Assembly: GCA_018401055.1 (NCBI GenBank)
Contig: JAGYLB010000126.1
Location: 62,001-126,000, forward strand
Reading direction: 5' to 3'
Length of the DNA: 64,000 nucleotides
Origin: Roseicyclus sp.
GTDB taxonomy: Bacteria; Pseudomonadota; Alphaproteobacteria; Rhodobacterales; Rhodobacteraceae
Both the position numbers and the translations under genes were made by a program. The notes under the pieces were generated by a model. It had not been told where the DNA came from, ran no database searches, and saw nothing but the letters and a program-made list of their open reading frames with translations. Every line of letters starts with the position of its first letter. Position 1 is the first letter of the stretch. Shown here piece by piece: positions 1-9,745 of this stretch.

Positions 1-67
1 CCGCGCGCAGATCGGCCTCGGTCGCGGCGAGGCTGAGGTCGAAATGGCTGTCATCGTCGATCTGCAT
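1..67 (-). CDS. Partial acyltransferase N-terminus (OlsB/GNAT-like)
   Basis: Only the first ~22 codons of a minus-strand gene lie in the window. They begin at an ATG at 65-67 and read MQIDDDSHFDL, then an alternating small/acidic stretch ending ATEADLRA. In ornithine N-acyltransferases (OlsB) and related hemolysin-like acyltransferases of Rhodobacteraceae, the N-terminus has a similar A-x-ADLRAAQRLRY beginning. The assignment therefore rests on a very short match and is tentative. A perfect CtrA-type box lies 100 bp upstream. The start could be further upstream at a TTG, since the frame stays open for about 20 codons before the ATG. Confidence 0.35.
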   Translation of the reverse strand, partial: MQIDDDSHFDLSLAATEADLRA

Positions 68-166
68 GCGGGGGCGCAAGGTCCATCTGGGCGGCAGCCT
101 CCACGCCAGCAGGCGCGGGCGGCCTTGCAAACCGGCGCGGGCGCTCAGTCGGGGTGCACGGCGGCG

Positions 167-181
167 TTAAACTCGTGTTAA
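167..181. promoter_or_regulatory. Perfect CtrA box (TTAA-N7-TTAA)
   Basis: The sequence shows TTAA at 167-170, seven bases, then TTAA at 178-181, which is the full CtrA consensus of alphaproteobacteria. It sits between the minus-strand acyltransferase start (67) and the 3' end of the DUF3553 gene (231), so the likely target is the acyltransferase. chpT, encoding the phosphotransferase that phosphorylates CtrA, lies 250 bp away. Binding is inferred from the motif only. Confidence 0.6.
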
Positions 182-230
182 CCTGCGCGGGCCTAGGCTG
201 CGATCGGCGGAAGGGCGAGGACGCGATGGA

Positions 231-416
231 TCAGTCGAGATACACGATCTCAAGGGGCACGCGGGCCGCGTCCAGGACCAGCTTGCCCGCATTCTCGAAA
301 TTGATCGTGACGCGCCCGCCGATGTTGGATTGCACCTGCCCCATGCCCCAGTCACGCTGGCCGGGACAGCGGACCAGCATCCCCGGTTCCAGGATCGCGC
401 TCAGATCGTTCTGCAT
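231..416 (-). CDS. DUF3553 domain protein
   Basis: This is a 61-residue protein starting MQNDLSAILEPGMLV, with the family's LEPGMLVR.P....WG.GQVQSNIGG core followed by a short beta-rich tail that ends FENAGKLVLDAARV. The length and N-terminus match DUF3553 proteins, small SH3/Tudor-like beta-barrel proteins of unknown role in alphaproteobacteria. I chose the ATG at 414-416 because the family begins right there; a longer open frame upstream would run into chpT. Its start codon is 15 bp from that of the divergent chpT gene, and both use the same GC-rich palindrome for ribosome binding. Confidence 0.85.
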   Translation of the reverse strand: MQNDLSAILEPGMLVRCPGQRDWGMGQVQSNIGGRVTINFENAGKLVLDAARVPLEIVYLD

Positions 417-420
417 GACA

Positions 421-431
421 GGAGGCGCTCC
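421..431. promoter_or_regulatory. Palindromic Shine-Dalgarno serving both strands
   Basis: GGAGGCGCTCC reads GGAGG on the plus strand, 6 nt before the chpT ATG at 432. On the minus strand it reads GGAGCGCC, about 11 nt before the DUF3553 ATG at 416. The two genes thus diverge with start codons only 15 bp apart, so each promoter must lie inside the other gene and the two mRNAs overlap at their 5' ends. Confidence 0.55.
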
Positions 432-1055
432 ATGAATGACCAATCACCGCTCGGGCCGCAGACCCTGTCGGACCTGATCGGGTCGCGACTTTGCCATGAC
501 CTCGTAAACCCGCTGGGCGCGATCGGCAACGGGGTCGAACTGATCGAGATGACGGGATCGGTGCGTGGCCCCGAGATGGATCTTATCCGCGACGCGGTGC
601 GCGACGCGCAGGCGCGTGTGCGGTTCTTGCGCGTGGCCTTTGGCGCGGCAGGTCCGCAGCAGATCATGAGCGCGCGGGAGGCGCGGGCGACGGCGCAGGC
701 ACCGTGGCAAGGCGGGCGGCTGGTGCTGGACTGGGCCGTGACGACCGATCTGCCGCGCCTCAGGGTCAAGCTGGGCTATCTGATGTTGCTCTGCGCGGAG
801 ACCGCCTTGCCGATGGGCGGCGAGGTGCGGTTGGGCGTGGATCAGGGCGGCCAGTGGCGGCTCGAGGCCAAGGGTCCGCGCGTGACATTGGACGAGGCGC
901 TGTGGTCGGTGCTGCGCTTCGGCATGGGTGCGGCCGGACGACCGCTGCGCCCCTCCGAGGCACAATTCGCAGCACTTCATGCCGCGGCAGAGCCGCTCGA
1001 CATCACCCTCAACTATGTTGCGCGCGACGGCGGCTTGTCGATGGCGACGGCTTGA
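432..1055 (+). CDS. chpT: Histidine phosphotransferase ChpT
   Basis: The 207-residue protein carries the dimerisation/phosphotransfer helix GSRLCHDLVNPLGAIGNG, with the phospho-accepting His at residue 22, followed by a degenerate HATPase-like domain typical of ChpT. In alphaproteobacteria ChpT relays phosphate from the hybrid kinase CckA to CtrA and CpdR in the cytoplasm. In roseobacters this pathway governs motility and gene-transfer-agent production. The start at 432 is fixed by a strong GGAGG; an upstream in-frame ATG at 330 lies inside DUF3553 and is unlikely. A GC-rich hairpin follows the stop. Confidence 0.9.
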   Translation: MNDQSPLGPQTLSDLIGSRLCHDLVNPLGAIGNGVELIEMTGSVRGPEMDLIRDAVRDAQARVRFLRVAFGAAGPQQIMSAREARATAQAPWQGGRLVLDWAVTTDLPRLRVKLGYLMLLCAETALPMGGEVRLGVDQGGQWRLEAKGPRVTLDEALWSVLRFGMGAAGRPLRPSEAQFAALHAAAEPLDITLNYVARDGGLSMATA

Positions 1056-1109
1056 GGGGCTGGTCTGCCGCGCATCTCGGCCTTGCGGCCTGCGTCAACG
1101 GCGGTGGTG

Positions 1110-1130
1110 GCACCGCGCAAAGCGCGGTGC
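1110..1130. terminator. Strong hairpin between convergent genes
   Basis: GCACCGCGC, loop AAA, GCGCGGTGC form a perfect 9-bp stem between the convergent chpT (ends 1055) and carbonic-anhydrase-like gene (ends 1210). There is no T-run on either side, so it may act as a transcription block or 3'-end stabiliser rather than a classical intrinsic terminator. Confidence 0.5.
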
Positions 1131-1209
1131 GGGTGCGCGTTTGCCTTGAGCCAAGGCGCGGATGACGCGGGCGGGCCCCGTATTTGGAGAAAGGTGAAGC
1201 CGAAAGGGT

Positions 1210-1728
1210 TCAGAGCGCCACGAGACCGGTGCGGAAGCGGCGCATCCGGTCGCGGTAATGGGCCGCGGATTTGAGCAGTTTGGCCCGAGCCGCCTCATCC
1301 AGATCGCGGACGACCTTGCCAGGCATGCCCATCACCAGGCTGCCATCGGGGATCACCTTGCCCTCGGGGATCAGCGCGCCGGCCCCGATCAGGCAGCCGC
1401 TACCGATCACCGCGCCGTTCAGGATCGTGGCGCCCATTCCCACCAGCGATCCGTCGCCGATGGTGCAGCCATGCAGCATCGCCTTGTGGCCGATGGTGCA
1501 GTCGCGCCCGACCTGAAGCGGATAGCCCATGTCGGTGTGAAAGACGCAGTTTTCCTGCACGTTCGATCCCGCGCCGATGCGGATTTCCTCGTTGTCGCCC
1601 CGTAGCGTGACGCCGAACCAGATGCTTGCCCCTTCCTCCAGCACGACGCGGCCGATGACATGGGCGCCTGGCGCGACCCAGGTGTCGGGGTGAATGTCGG
1701 GGGCTGTGCCGTCGAGCGCATAGATCAT
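1210..1728 (-). CDS. Gamma-class carbonic anhydrase-like protein
   Basis: The 172 residues form a left-handed beta-helix of hexapeptide repeats, starting [20 protein letters not shown]. The zinc-ligand pattern of the YrdA/PaaY/gamma-CA family is visible: H in [12 protein letters not shown], then H in GHKAMLHGC, with Arg/Asp in LRGDNEEI. The C-terminal helix follows [11 protein letters not shown]. The length is normal. Family members bind zinc or iron in the cytoplasm, and only some hydrate CO2, so the activity is inferred. The ATG overlaps the gmk stop (ATGA), indicating translational coupling downstream of yicC-gmk. Confidence 0.9.
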   Translation of the reverse strand: MIYALDGTAPDIHPDTWVAPGAHVIGRVVLEEGASIWFGVTLRGDNEEIRIGAGSNVQENCVFHTDMGYPLQVGRDCTIGHKAMLHGCTIGDGSLVGMGATILNGAVIGSGCLIGAGALIPEGKVIPDGSLVMGMPGKVVRDLDEAARAKLLKSAAHYRDRMRRFRTGLVAL

Positions 1729-2394
1729 GCCTGATCCTCCTGGAATTGGTCGTGGAGCCTGCGCACATGGGCGGCAAGGCCGGGCTGCTGGGCGCGGCGC
1801 AGGCGCTCTGCGGCGATGATGGTGGTCAGCTTGTCGAAAGTCGTGTCGAGATCGTCGTTGACCAGAACGTAATCATAGCCATCCCAATGGCTGATCTCGT
1901 CCCAGCTTTTCAGCATCCGCTTGGCGATCACCTCGGGCTGATCCTGTCCGCGAGAGATGAGCCGACGTTTCAGTTCCGGGATCGAAGGCGGCAAGATGAA
2001 GATCGACAGCGTGTTGCGCCCGAGCGCCGAGTTGCGGATCTCGCTGCGCGCCCTGCCAGTCGATGTCAAAGAGCACGTCGCGCCCGGCATCGATCGCTTC
2101 GGCCACGGGCGCCATGGGCGAGCCGTAGAAATGACCAAAGACATGGGCATGTTCCAGCATCGCGCCATCGGCCACCATGGCCTTGAAGGCGGGCTCGGGC
2201 AGGAAATGGTAATGCTCGCCATCCACCTCCCCCGGCCGGGGCGCGCGCGTCGTGGCCGAGACCGAGAAGCGCAGTGACGGGTCCCACGCCATCAACCGGC
2301 GCGCCAACGTCGATTTTCCGGCACCCGAAGGCGAGGAGAGGATGATCAAGAGGCCCCGTCGGGGCACGGGCGGGCGCGCATCGGCCATGGTCAT
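1725..2394 (-). CDS. gmk: Guanylate kinase (frameshifted in this sequence)
   Basis: This is an essential cytoplasmic enzyme, GMP + ATP to GDP + ADP. The N-terminal part shows the P-loop [10 protein letters not shown], the GMP-binding [16 protein letters not shown] and DIDWQGA. After DIDWQGAQ, near 2041, the reading frame changes and the family sequence resumes with [20 protein letters not shown] through [16 protein letters not shown] to the stop at 1725. One extra base in a cagcgag stretch explains it. Start and stop overlap yicC and the carbonic-anhydrase gene by ATGA, so the three form an operon. The frameshift is probably a sequencing error, because gmk is essential and both halves are complete. 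Confidence 0.88.
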
Positions 2395-3296
2395 TCCACG
2401 TTCTGAACCTGCTCGCGGGTCTGGTCGATGGCCAGTTTGAGGTCAAGCCCGATGGCGGTCAGCGCGGAATCTTGCGACTTGGAACACAGCGTATTGGCCT
2501 CGCGGTTGAATTCCTGCGTCAGGAAATCGAACTTGCGCCCGACCGGGCCGCCCTGCGCCAAAAGCGTGCGCGCGGCGGCGACATGGGCGTGCAGGCGGTC
2601 GATCTCTTCGGTCACGTCGGTCTTGACGGCAAGCGCGGCCACCTCCTGCAAGAGGCGCGGCTCATCAATATCCGTAGCCTCCACAAGATGTGCAACGGCG
2701 GCGCGCAGGCGCGCGGCCTGCGGTTCGGCACGGGCGACGGCGATCTGCGCCGCTTGGGCGATCAGCGCCTCGATATGGTCGATCTGGGCTGCGAGTAGCT
2801 GGGCCAGCGCCGCGCCTTCCTCGGCGCGCATCGCGGTGAAGGCGGCGATCAAGGGCTCGGCATCGGCCAGCAACGTCTCGGGCGCGGGCATGGCCGGGGT
2901 CTCGCCCGTCTCGGCAAGGGTGCGCAGCGACAAGATGGTGGCCGGATTGACCGGGGCGGTGGGCAGGCCCTGATCCTCGGCCGCGCGGCGCACCTGTGCA
3001 AGTTGCGCCAACACAGCCGCCAGTCGCGCGGGGTCGAGCGCATGGCCCGCAGTGCCCGTCTCGCGGTGCACCCGGAGCGAGAGGCTGACCGAGCCGCGGC
3101 TGATCACCTCGGACAGACGCTTGCGCAGGGGCAATTCCAGCGCGCCAAGACCATCAGGCAGGCGGAGGCGCAGGTCGAGCCCACGCGCGTTGACGCTGCG
3201 CAATTCCCAACTCCAGCTGGCGCCCTGCCCATCCGCACCCTCACGCGCGGCAAAGCCGGTCATCGAGGCGATGGGGCCGCCCCTGCTTTCGTTAAC
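2391..3296 (-). CDS. YicC/YloC family endoribonuclease
   Basis: The 301-residue protein begins with the hallmark SMTGFA and [19 protein letters not shown], and ends with [18 protein letters not shown] and the terminal helix [10 protein letters not shown]. The family are metal-dependent endoribonucleases that modulate small-RNA and mRNA stability. The ATG at 3296 is preceded by a GGGGAAGA purine stretch; an in-frame TTG lies 30 bp upstream. It is the first gene of a yicC-gmk-gamma-CA operon, coupled to gmk by a 4-bp ATGA overlap. yicC next to gmk is a common bacterial arrangement. Confidence 0.92.
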   Translation of the reverse strand, partial: VNESRGGPIASMTGFAAREGADGQGASWSWELRSVNARGLDLRLRLPDGLGALELPLRKRLSEVISRGSVSLSLRVHRETGTAGHALDPARLAAVLAQLAQVRRAAEDQGLPTAPVNPATILSLRTLAETGETPAMPAPETLLADAEPLIAAFTAMRAEEGAALAQLLAAQIDHIEALIAQAAQIAVARAEPQAARLRAAVAHLVEATDIDEPRLLQEVAALAVKTDVTEEIDRLHAHVAAARTLLAQGGPVGRKFDFLTQEFNREANTLCSKSQDSALTAIGLDLKLAIDQTREQVQNVE

Positions 3297-3431
3297 CATT
3301 TGGAAAATCTTCCCCTGCCCGGACAATTCTATTCGTTGTAGTCACGATTGGGTAAGGAATTTCCAACCAGCGTCAAGCAAGCGTCAGCCTTTCGTCGGCC
3401 CGCTGGTCGGGCGCAGACAGGGGACCTCAAG

Positions 3432-4037
3432 ATGGACCACGCGCCACGCAGCGGCGGCCCCTCGGGGCTGGATACCGGGTCTCTGGCCCCTGTGCTGGCC
3501 TATTGGCAGGGGTTGCGCCGGGGGCGCATGGTGCCCGCGCGCGCCGATCTTGACCCGGTCGCCTTGCAGCCCTGGCTGGCGGGAGCGGGAATCGTGGAGC
3601 GCGATACCGGGGGCAGCATCCGCTTCCGCCTCGGTGGCCGGGTCATCGCCGGACTTCTGGGGGTCGAGCCTCGGGGCGTGTCCTTCAGGGCGCTTTTCGC
3701 AGTCGCGGAGCGCGACCGGCTGACAGGCCTCACCGAAGGCTTGTTTGACGGTCCGCGGGTGCTGTGCCTGACCCTGGTGGCGCCCCATGTCGCGGCAGGC
3801 AAGCCGGAGATCGAGGTGCCGATGGTTGTGATGCCGCTTTGCGATGGATCTGGGGCGGTGAGCCGGGCGCTGGTCTGTGTCGATGTCGATCCGCGCGCGG
3901 GCCTTGCCATGCCCTGCCGGTTCCAGATCCGGCAGGCGGTTCTCTCGGCCCCAAGCCCCAAGCCTCGGTTGACAGGTCTGCGGGTGGCGCGCGGGGGTGC
4001 CCCCGCCCTCAGGGTGATCGAGGGCGGGCGCGGCTGA
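3432..4037 (+). CDS. PAS domain protein (PAS_5-type)
   Basis: The 201 residues start MDHAPRSGGPSGL. The first ~130 match the single-PAS architecture common in Rhodobacteraceae: LAPVLAYWQGLRRGRMVPAR, DLDPVALQPWL, then IRFRLGGRVIAGLLGVEPRG. The rest is basic and low-complexity. No kinase, cyclase or DNA-binding domain is attached, so it may be a stand-alone sensor or adaptor; its ligand is unknown. The ATG at 3432 is chosen because upstream in-frame sequence shows no similarity to the family. It converges on the DAHP synthase gene 3 bp away. Confidence 0.8.
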   Translation: MDHAPRSGGPSGLDTGSLAPVLAYWQGLRRGRMVPARADLDPVALQPWLAGAGIVERDTGGSIRFRLGGRVIAGLLGVEPRGVSFRALFAVAERDRLTGLTEGLFDGPRVLCLTLVAPHVAAGKPEIEVPMVVMPLCDGSGAVSRALVCVDVDPRAGLAMPCRFQIRQAVLSAPSPKPRLTGLRVARGGAPALRVIEGGRG

Positions 4038-4040
4038 TCG

Positions 4041-5420
4041 TCAAACGGCGGCGCGCAGCGCCTCGCGGCTGGTCTGCAGTTCCTTGGCGACCAGAAACGC
4101 CAGTTCCAGCGATTGCGAGGCATTGAGCCGCGGGTCGCAAGCCGTGTGATAGCGCGACGACAGATCCTCATCTGTCACGGCCCGCATACCGCCTGTGCAT
4201 TCGGTCACATCCTTGCCGGTCATCTCGAAATGCACGCCGCCGGGCACCGTGCCCTCGCTGCGGTGGACAGCGAAGAACTCCTGCACCTCGCGCAAGATCG
4301 ACTCGAAGGGTCGTGTCTTGTAGCCGGTCGAGGATTTGATGACGTTGCCGTGCATCGGGTCGCAAGACCACAGCACGTTGGCGCCTTCGGACTGCACCGT
4401 GCGGATCAGGCGCGGCAGGTTGTCACCCACCTTGCCCGCGCCGAAGCGCGCGATCAGGGTCAGGCGGCCCGGCTCGTTTTCGGGGTTCAGCTTGGCCATC
4501 AGCACCTTGAGGTCTTCCTCGGTGGTGGTCGGGCCGCACTTGAGCCCGATGGGGTTCAGAACGCCGCGGCAGAACTCGACATGGGCGCCATCGGGCTGGC
4601 GCGTGCGGTCGCCGATCCAGATCATGTGGCCGGACCCCGCCAGCCACTTGCCGGAGGTCGAATCGACCCGACACAGCGCCTCTTCGTATTCGAGCAGCAG
4701 GGCCTCGTGGCTGGTGTAGAAATCAACGGTCGCAAGCTGGTGATTGGTCTCGCTCGTCAGGCCAGCGGCGGTCATGAAATCCAAGCTGTCCTGAATCCGG
4801 TTGGCCAGATCGCGGTATTTCTCGGCGTCATCATGGTCGGTGAAGCCCAGCGTCCAGCTGTGCACGCGGTGGATGTCGGCAAAACCGCCGGTGGAAAAGG
4901 CGCGCAGCAGGTTGAGCGAGGCGGCGGCTTGCGTATAGGCCTGCAACATGCGGTTCGGATCGGGGATGCGCGCCTCGATCGTGGGGGCGATGTCGTTGAT
5001 GATGTCGCCCTTGTAGCTGTCCATCTCGACGCCGCCGATCACCTCGGTGGGCGCGGAACGCGGCTTGGCGAACTGGCCCGCCATGCGGCCCACCTTCACC
5101 ACCGGTACCTTGGCGCCATAAGTCAGCACCATCGCCATCTGCAGCATCACCTTGAAGGTGTCGCGGATGTTATCGGCGGAAAATTCTGCGAAGCTCTCGG
5201 CGCAATCGCCGCCCTGCAGCAAGAACGCCTCGCCGCGCGAAGCCGCGGCCAGCGCCTTTTTGAGACGCCGCGCCTCACCGGCGAAGACCAGTGGCGGATA
5301 CTTGGCCAGCTGCATCTCGGCCGCGTTCAGCGCTGCCTGATCGGGATAGGCGGGCATCTGGATGCGCGGCTTTGCGCGCCAGTCGGATTTCGTCCAGGCC
5401 GATGCGGTCGCTCGGGTCAT
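4041..5420 (-). CDS. aroG: Class II 3-deoxy-7-phosphoheptulonate synthase
   Basis: The 459-residue enzyme condenses phosphoenolpyruvate and erythrose 4-phosphate, the first step of the shikimate pathway. It has the plant-type (class II) signature: [15 protein letters not shown] near the N-terminus, [47 protein letters not shown] and [15 protein letters not shown]. The Cys in QGGDC and the His/Glu of VHFEMTG are the expected metal ligands. The length is normal and no frameshift is present. aroB and aroK of the same pathway lie 37 kb away. Confidence 0.95.
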   Translation of the reverse strand: MTRATASAWTKSDWRAKPRIQMPAYPDQAALNAAEMQLAKYPPLVFAGEARRLKKALAAASRGEAFLLQGGDCAESFAEFSADNIRDTFKVMLQMAMVLTYGAKVPVVKVGRMAGQFAKPRSAPTEVIGGVEMDSYKGDIINDIAPTIEARIPDPNRMLQAYTQAAASLNLLRAFSTGGFADIHRVHSWTLGFTDHDDAEKYRDLANRIQDSLDFMTAAGLTSETNHQLATVDFYTSHEALLLEYEEALCRVDSTSGKWLAGSGHMIWIGDRTRQPDGAHVEFCRGVLNPIGLKCGPTTTEEDLKVLMAKLNPENEPGRLTLIARFGAGKVGDNLPRLIRTVQSEGANVLWSCDPMHGNVIKSSTGYKTRPFESILREVQEFFAVHRSEGTVPGGVHFEMTGKDVTECTGGMRAVTDEDLSSRYHTACDPRLNASQSLELAFLVAKELQTSREALRAAV

Positions 5421-5591
5421 GGCGGGGTCTCTCCTTGGCTCTCGTCTCGGGGCCGCTTATAGGCCGGGCGCGGCGGGCTTCCAATGCCTTAAATCATGGC
5501 CTGCGGGGATTGCGTCGGCTCAAAAAAGCTGCTTTCGCTCAAAGGACATGCGGGCGCATCCCGCCGCACTGCGACAACAGAAGGCCGCAAA

Positions 5592-6567
5592 ATGCCCGAA
5601 CATATTGGCCCACGGCGCTTCGTCTTCGTGCTTCTGGACCAATTCACCATGCTGTGCTTTGCCAGCGCGGTGGAGGCCCTGCGCATCGCCAACCGCATGT
5701 CCGGGCCAGCCGCTCTATTCCTGGACCCTGACGGGCGAAGGCGGGGATATCGCTTATTGCAGCGCGGGCATCGGCTTTCGCCTCGACAGCGATCTCGAAG
5801 AGGTGACGCGCGACGACACGGTGCTGGTCTGCGGCGGCATCGACGTGGCGGCGGCCACCACCAAGCGCATGGTCGGCTGGCTCAGGCGTGAGGCGCGCAA
5901 GGGCGCGATCATGGGCGGGCTTTGCACGGCGGGCTACACGCTGGCCAAGGCCGGGCTTCTGGATGGCAAGCGGGCCACGATCCATTGGGAAAACCAGGAC
6001 AGTTTCATCGAGGAATTCGAAGAGGTCACGCTGACCAAATCGGTCTTCGTGATCGACGGCAACCGCATCACCACGGCGGGCGGCACGGCGTCGATCGACC
6101 TGATGCTCAAGATCATCGCGGACGAACATGGCGAGGATCTGGCCAATCTGGTGGCCGATCAGTTGATCTACACCTCGATCCGCACCGATCAGGACACGCA
6201 GCGCCTGTCGATCCCCACCCGCATCGGCGTGCGCCACCCCAAACTGGGTCAGGTCATCCGGATGATGGAACAGGCGATCGAGGACCCGATCAGCCCCGCG
6301 CAGCTGGCCAAGGATGTCGGCATGTCGACGCGGCAGCTGGAACGGCTGTTCCGCCGCTACCTCAACCGGAGCCCCAAGCGCTATTATATGGAATTGCGTC
6401 TGGGCAAGGCGCGCAACCTCTTGATGCAGACCGACATGAGCGTGATCAACGTGGCCTTGGCCTGTGGGTTCGCCTCACCCTCGCATTTCTCGAAATGCTA
6501 CCGGGCGCATTACGCGACCACCCCCTACCGGGAACGTGGCGCGCATGGGACGCGGGAAAAGACCTGA
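5592..6567 (+). CDS. GlxA-family AraC-type transcriptional regulator (frameshifted)
   Basis: The protein starts MPEHIGPRRFVFVLLDQF and has an N-terminal DJ-1/PfpI-like (class I glutaminase-fold) domain, residues ~10-180, and a C-terminal double helix-turn-helix with VGMSTRQLERLFRRYLNRSP and ALACGFASPSHFSKCYR. After IANRMSG (near 5706) an extra C breaks the frame, and PLYSWTLTGEGGD resumes in another frame to the stop at 6567. The architecture is that of GlxA/ArgR-type activators; in roseobacters relatives control amino-acid or betaine catabolism, but no target is evident here. The 3' end overlaps the convergent small gene. Confidence 0.88.
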
Positions 6568-6856
6568 GCCTGCCTCAGTCCGCGACGCGTGCCCGCCCGC
6601 CCGCCCCGGCGGCGCGGCGTGGCCTCTGGCAGCAGCCCCTCACGCAGAACGGCCGACATCGGATGCCCTCGGGCGCATCGGCATGCCGGGCCAGCAGCGC
6701 CTCGATCAGCGGGCGCGGATCGGGGGCTTCGATGCTCAGCGCCCAGTCGACCAGAATAGAACGGCATTCCCCATCCGTGATGCCCTCTATCCGGTAAGCC
6801 TCAAAGATCAGGTTCTTGGGGTCGATGGGGTCGCGAGGGGCGGCTGCGGGGCTCAT
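6525..6856 (-). CDS. Conserved small hypothetical protein (frameshifted)
   Basis: It starts MSPAAAPRDPIDPKNLIFEA at an ATG overlapping the glnE stop (ATGA). A ~85-residue core, YRIEGITDGECRSILVDWAL, followed by HADAPE-(G)HPMSAVLREGL, resembles small conserved Rhodobacteraceae proteins of unknown function that sit next to glnE. A missing C near 6660 breaks the frame between the two halves. The true C-terminus is uncertain: one frame stops at 6575, the other at 6525, inside the glxA-like gene. No domain or localisation signal is seen. Confidence 0.55.
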
Positions 6857-9665
6857 GGGGTTTCCTTTGCGGGCACCGGGCCAAGGACGGTGTCGATCCA
6901 CCCAAGCGCAGAGGCGCGGGTCTTGTCCAGATGGGTTGCAAGGCTTTCGGCATCAGACTGGCCTCGCGACCCGAGCCAGAAAGAGCCCGCCCACCTGCAC
7001 CTATGCCGCCCGGATCAAGTCCCTCGTCGGTCAACAGCCGACCCGCGCCTTGCACCCGGTTGAACAGCCCATGCGCGGCCTGCAGCTCCTGCACGGCGGC
7101 GGCATTCAGCCAGCCAAGACGCTCGGCCGCAGCCAGTTGATCTTTGCTCGCCCGCGCGGGCGCGCCCGCCGCCAATGCTGCCGCCTGCCCCAGCAATTCG
7201 ATCTCCTGCAGGCCGCCCGGCCCCTCCTTGACCGCCCATGTGCTGCTCTCGCGGCCCACGGCGGCCAGCCGCGCGCGCATCACCGCCGCCTCGGCGCGGA
7301 CATGATCGGGCAGAGCTTTCTCGGCGATCACGGCGCAGCGGATGGCCTCGATCTCGGCGGCCAGCCGCCCGGGGCCCGCGACCACCCGCGCCCGCGTCAA
7401 AGCCATGTGTTCCCAGGTCCAGGCCTCGTCGCGCTGATAAGCGGCAAAGCCCGCCACCGCGGTCGCCACCGGCCCCTGCCGCCCCGAGGGGCGCAGCCGC
7501 ATGTCCACCTCATAGAGCTTGCCCGAAGCCGTGGGGGCCGAGAGCGCCGTGATCAGCGCCTTCGTCGCCTTGGCATACCAGCCGCGCGGATCAAGCGGAC
7601 GGCGCCCCTCGGTCATCTCGACGCCCGCGGCGTCATAGATGACGATCAGGTCCAGATCGGACCCCGCGCTCATCCGCCCCGCCCCAAGGCTGCCCATGCC
7701 CACGACCGCGCCGCCAAGACCCGGCGCAGGCCCGTGGCGCTGCGCAATCTCGGCGCAGACGGCGGGCCACAGCGCGCCGATCACCGCATCGGCCAGATCG
7801 GTATATTGCGCCGAGGCCTCCTCCGGGCCGATCAGGCCGCGCAACTGGTGCACGCCGATGCGGAAATGCCAATCCTTCTGCCAACGCCGGGCCAGATCGA
7901 GCTGCGCCTCATAATCGTGGCCCGCGATAATCTTGGATAGATCGAACAGAAGACCCGAAGCCTGCGGCCAAGGCGCAAAGAACCGGCCGTCGAGCACAGC
8001 ATCAAGCACGCCCGAATGCCGCGACAGATAGCGTGACAATCCAGGTGCAGTGGCGCAGATGTCGACGATCAGATCGACCAGCGGCGGATTTGCATCGAAC
8101 AAAGAGAACAGTTGAACACCGGCAGGCAAGCCTTTGAGGAAGAGATCGAAATTGGAAAGCGCTTCTTCAGGCTTTGCGGCCGCCTTGAAGCGCTTGAGCA
8201 ATTCGGGCCTGAGCCGTTCGAAGATCACCCGCCCACGTTCGCTGCGCAGCGCGGGGTAGCCGGGCCAACGGGCGACAATCTCCGCCTCGGTGGCGGTCAT
8301 CTCCAGCGCGGTGGGCTTGCTGCGCGTTGGCTGGAACAGGTCCCCGGTCAGATGCTCGACCCGGCGCAGGTTTTCGGCGAGATGCGCGCGAAACTGCGCG
8401 GTATCGCTTTCGCCGCAGAGCCGAGCCAGACGGTCGAAGCCTTCGAAAGATTTCGGCAGATCATGGGTTTGCGCGTCGTCGATCATCTGAACGCGATGCT
8501 CGATCTCGCGGTGATGAGCATAGAGCGTGGTCAGTTCTTCTGCCACCTCGGCCGGGATCCAGCCCGCTTCAGCGAGGGCTGCCAGCGCCTCGACCGTGCG
8601 GCGCGAGCGCAGCGACGGGTCGCGCCCGCCCGCAACCAATTGCCGGGTCTGGGCGAAGAACTCGATCTCGCGGATACCGCCCGCACCAAGCTTCATGTTG
8701 TGACCATCCAGTTTAATTTCGCCGTGCAAACCTTTATGATCGCGTATTTTCTGACGCATATCCATGGTGTCTTGCACCATCGCGAAATCCAGATGCCGCC
8801 GCCAGACGAAGGGCTTGAGCATATCGCAGAAAGCGCACCCCCGCCGCCAGATCGCCCGCCGCGGGCCGCGCCTTGATATAGGCCGACCGCTCCCACGACC
8901 GGCCCTCGGCCTCATAGTAGCGCTCGGCCGCCGTCATCGAGATGCAGACGGGCGTGACGCTGGCATCGGGCCTGAGCCGCAGATCGGTGCGGAAGACATA
9001 GCCCTCCGCCGTGGTGTCGCCCAAGCTCGCCGCGATACGGCGGGTCGGCGCGTATGAAGCCGGCGCGCGCCTCCATCACCTCGGCCGGGTCGAAGCGGTC
9101 ATCGTCGAACAGGCAGATCAGGTCGATGTCGGAGGAATAGTTGAGCTCCCCCGCGCCCATCTTGCCCATGGCAAGCGCCACCATGCCCGCGCCATCGCGG
9201 TGAGCATCATCCTCGCTCATGCACGGCAGCTTGCCGCGCCGCGCCTCAAGGGCCACATGCGTGGTGAGCGCCGCACGCAGGCAGGCGTCGGCCACATCCG
9301 GTCCAGTATTGCGTCACGGTGGCGAGCGGCCAGACGCCCCCCAGATCTGCCAGTGCCACCATCAGCGCCGCCCGCCGCTTGATCCGGCGCAAGCCGGTAT
9401 CGAGGTTAGCGGGCAACAGCGTCGCCGCCTCGGCAATCAAGGCGTCAACCACATCCTCTGGCGCGGTCTCCAACGCGTCAGCCAGCCATGCGGCCTCGCG
9501 GGCGATGAGGCTGCCAAGATAGGGCGAAGACCCGCCCGCGCCTTCGATCAAGGGGCGGAGCTCGGGCGACAGGCCGGGCAGATGCGCCAGCGCATCCGTG
9601 CCGCGTTCGGGGAATGGGGGATCGGGTGGCGGGTCAGGCGGGACACAAGGTTCATGGGCGGACAC
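6853..9665 (-). CDS. glnE: Bifunctional glutamine synthetase adenylyltransferase/deadenylase (four frameshifts)
   Basis: The reconstructed protein is ~935 residues, the usual size. Both nucleotidyltransferase domains are visible: the N-terminal one with MGKMGAGELNYSSDIDL and VFRTDLRLRPD, the C-terminal one with GMGSLGAGRMSAGSDLDL and YEVDMRLRPSGRQGP. GlnE adds and removes AMP on glutamine synthetase according to PII status. Frame breaks occur near 9305, 9048, 8830 and 6980; after each the family sequence continues at once. The start is a GTG at 9665; the stop overlaps the next gene by ATGA. The errors look technical, since no sequence is missing. Confidence 0.88.
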
Positions 9666-9745
9666 TGGCGCGGGGCGCGCGGGCGGTCAACGGCTTGCAG
9701 GCGCGCGCCGTCCTTGGCATCACCGGCGTGGACAGGGGGATCGGC

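Noticed and set aside
5362..5591. An upstream start for the GlxA-type regulator at 5362
   Set aside because: The long frame from 5362 is the downstream frame extended backwards past the indel; the true N-terminus MPEHIGPRRF lies at 5592 in another frame.
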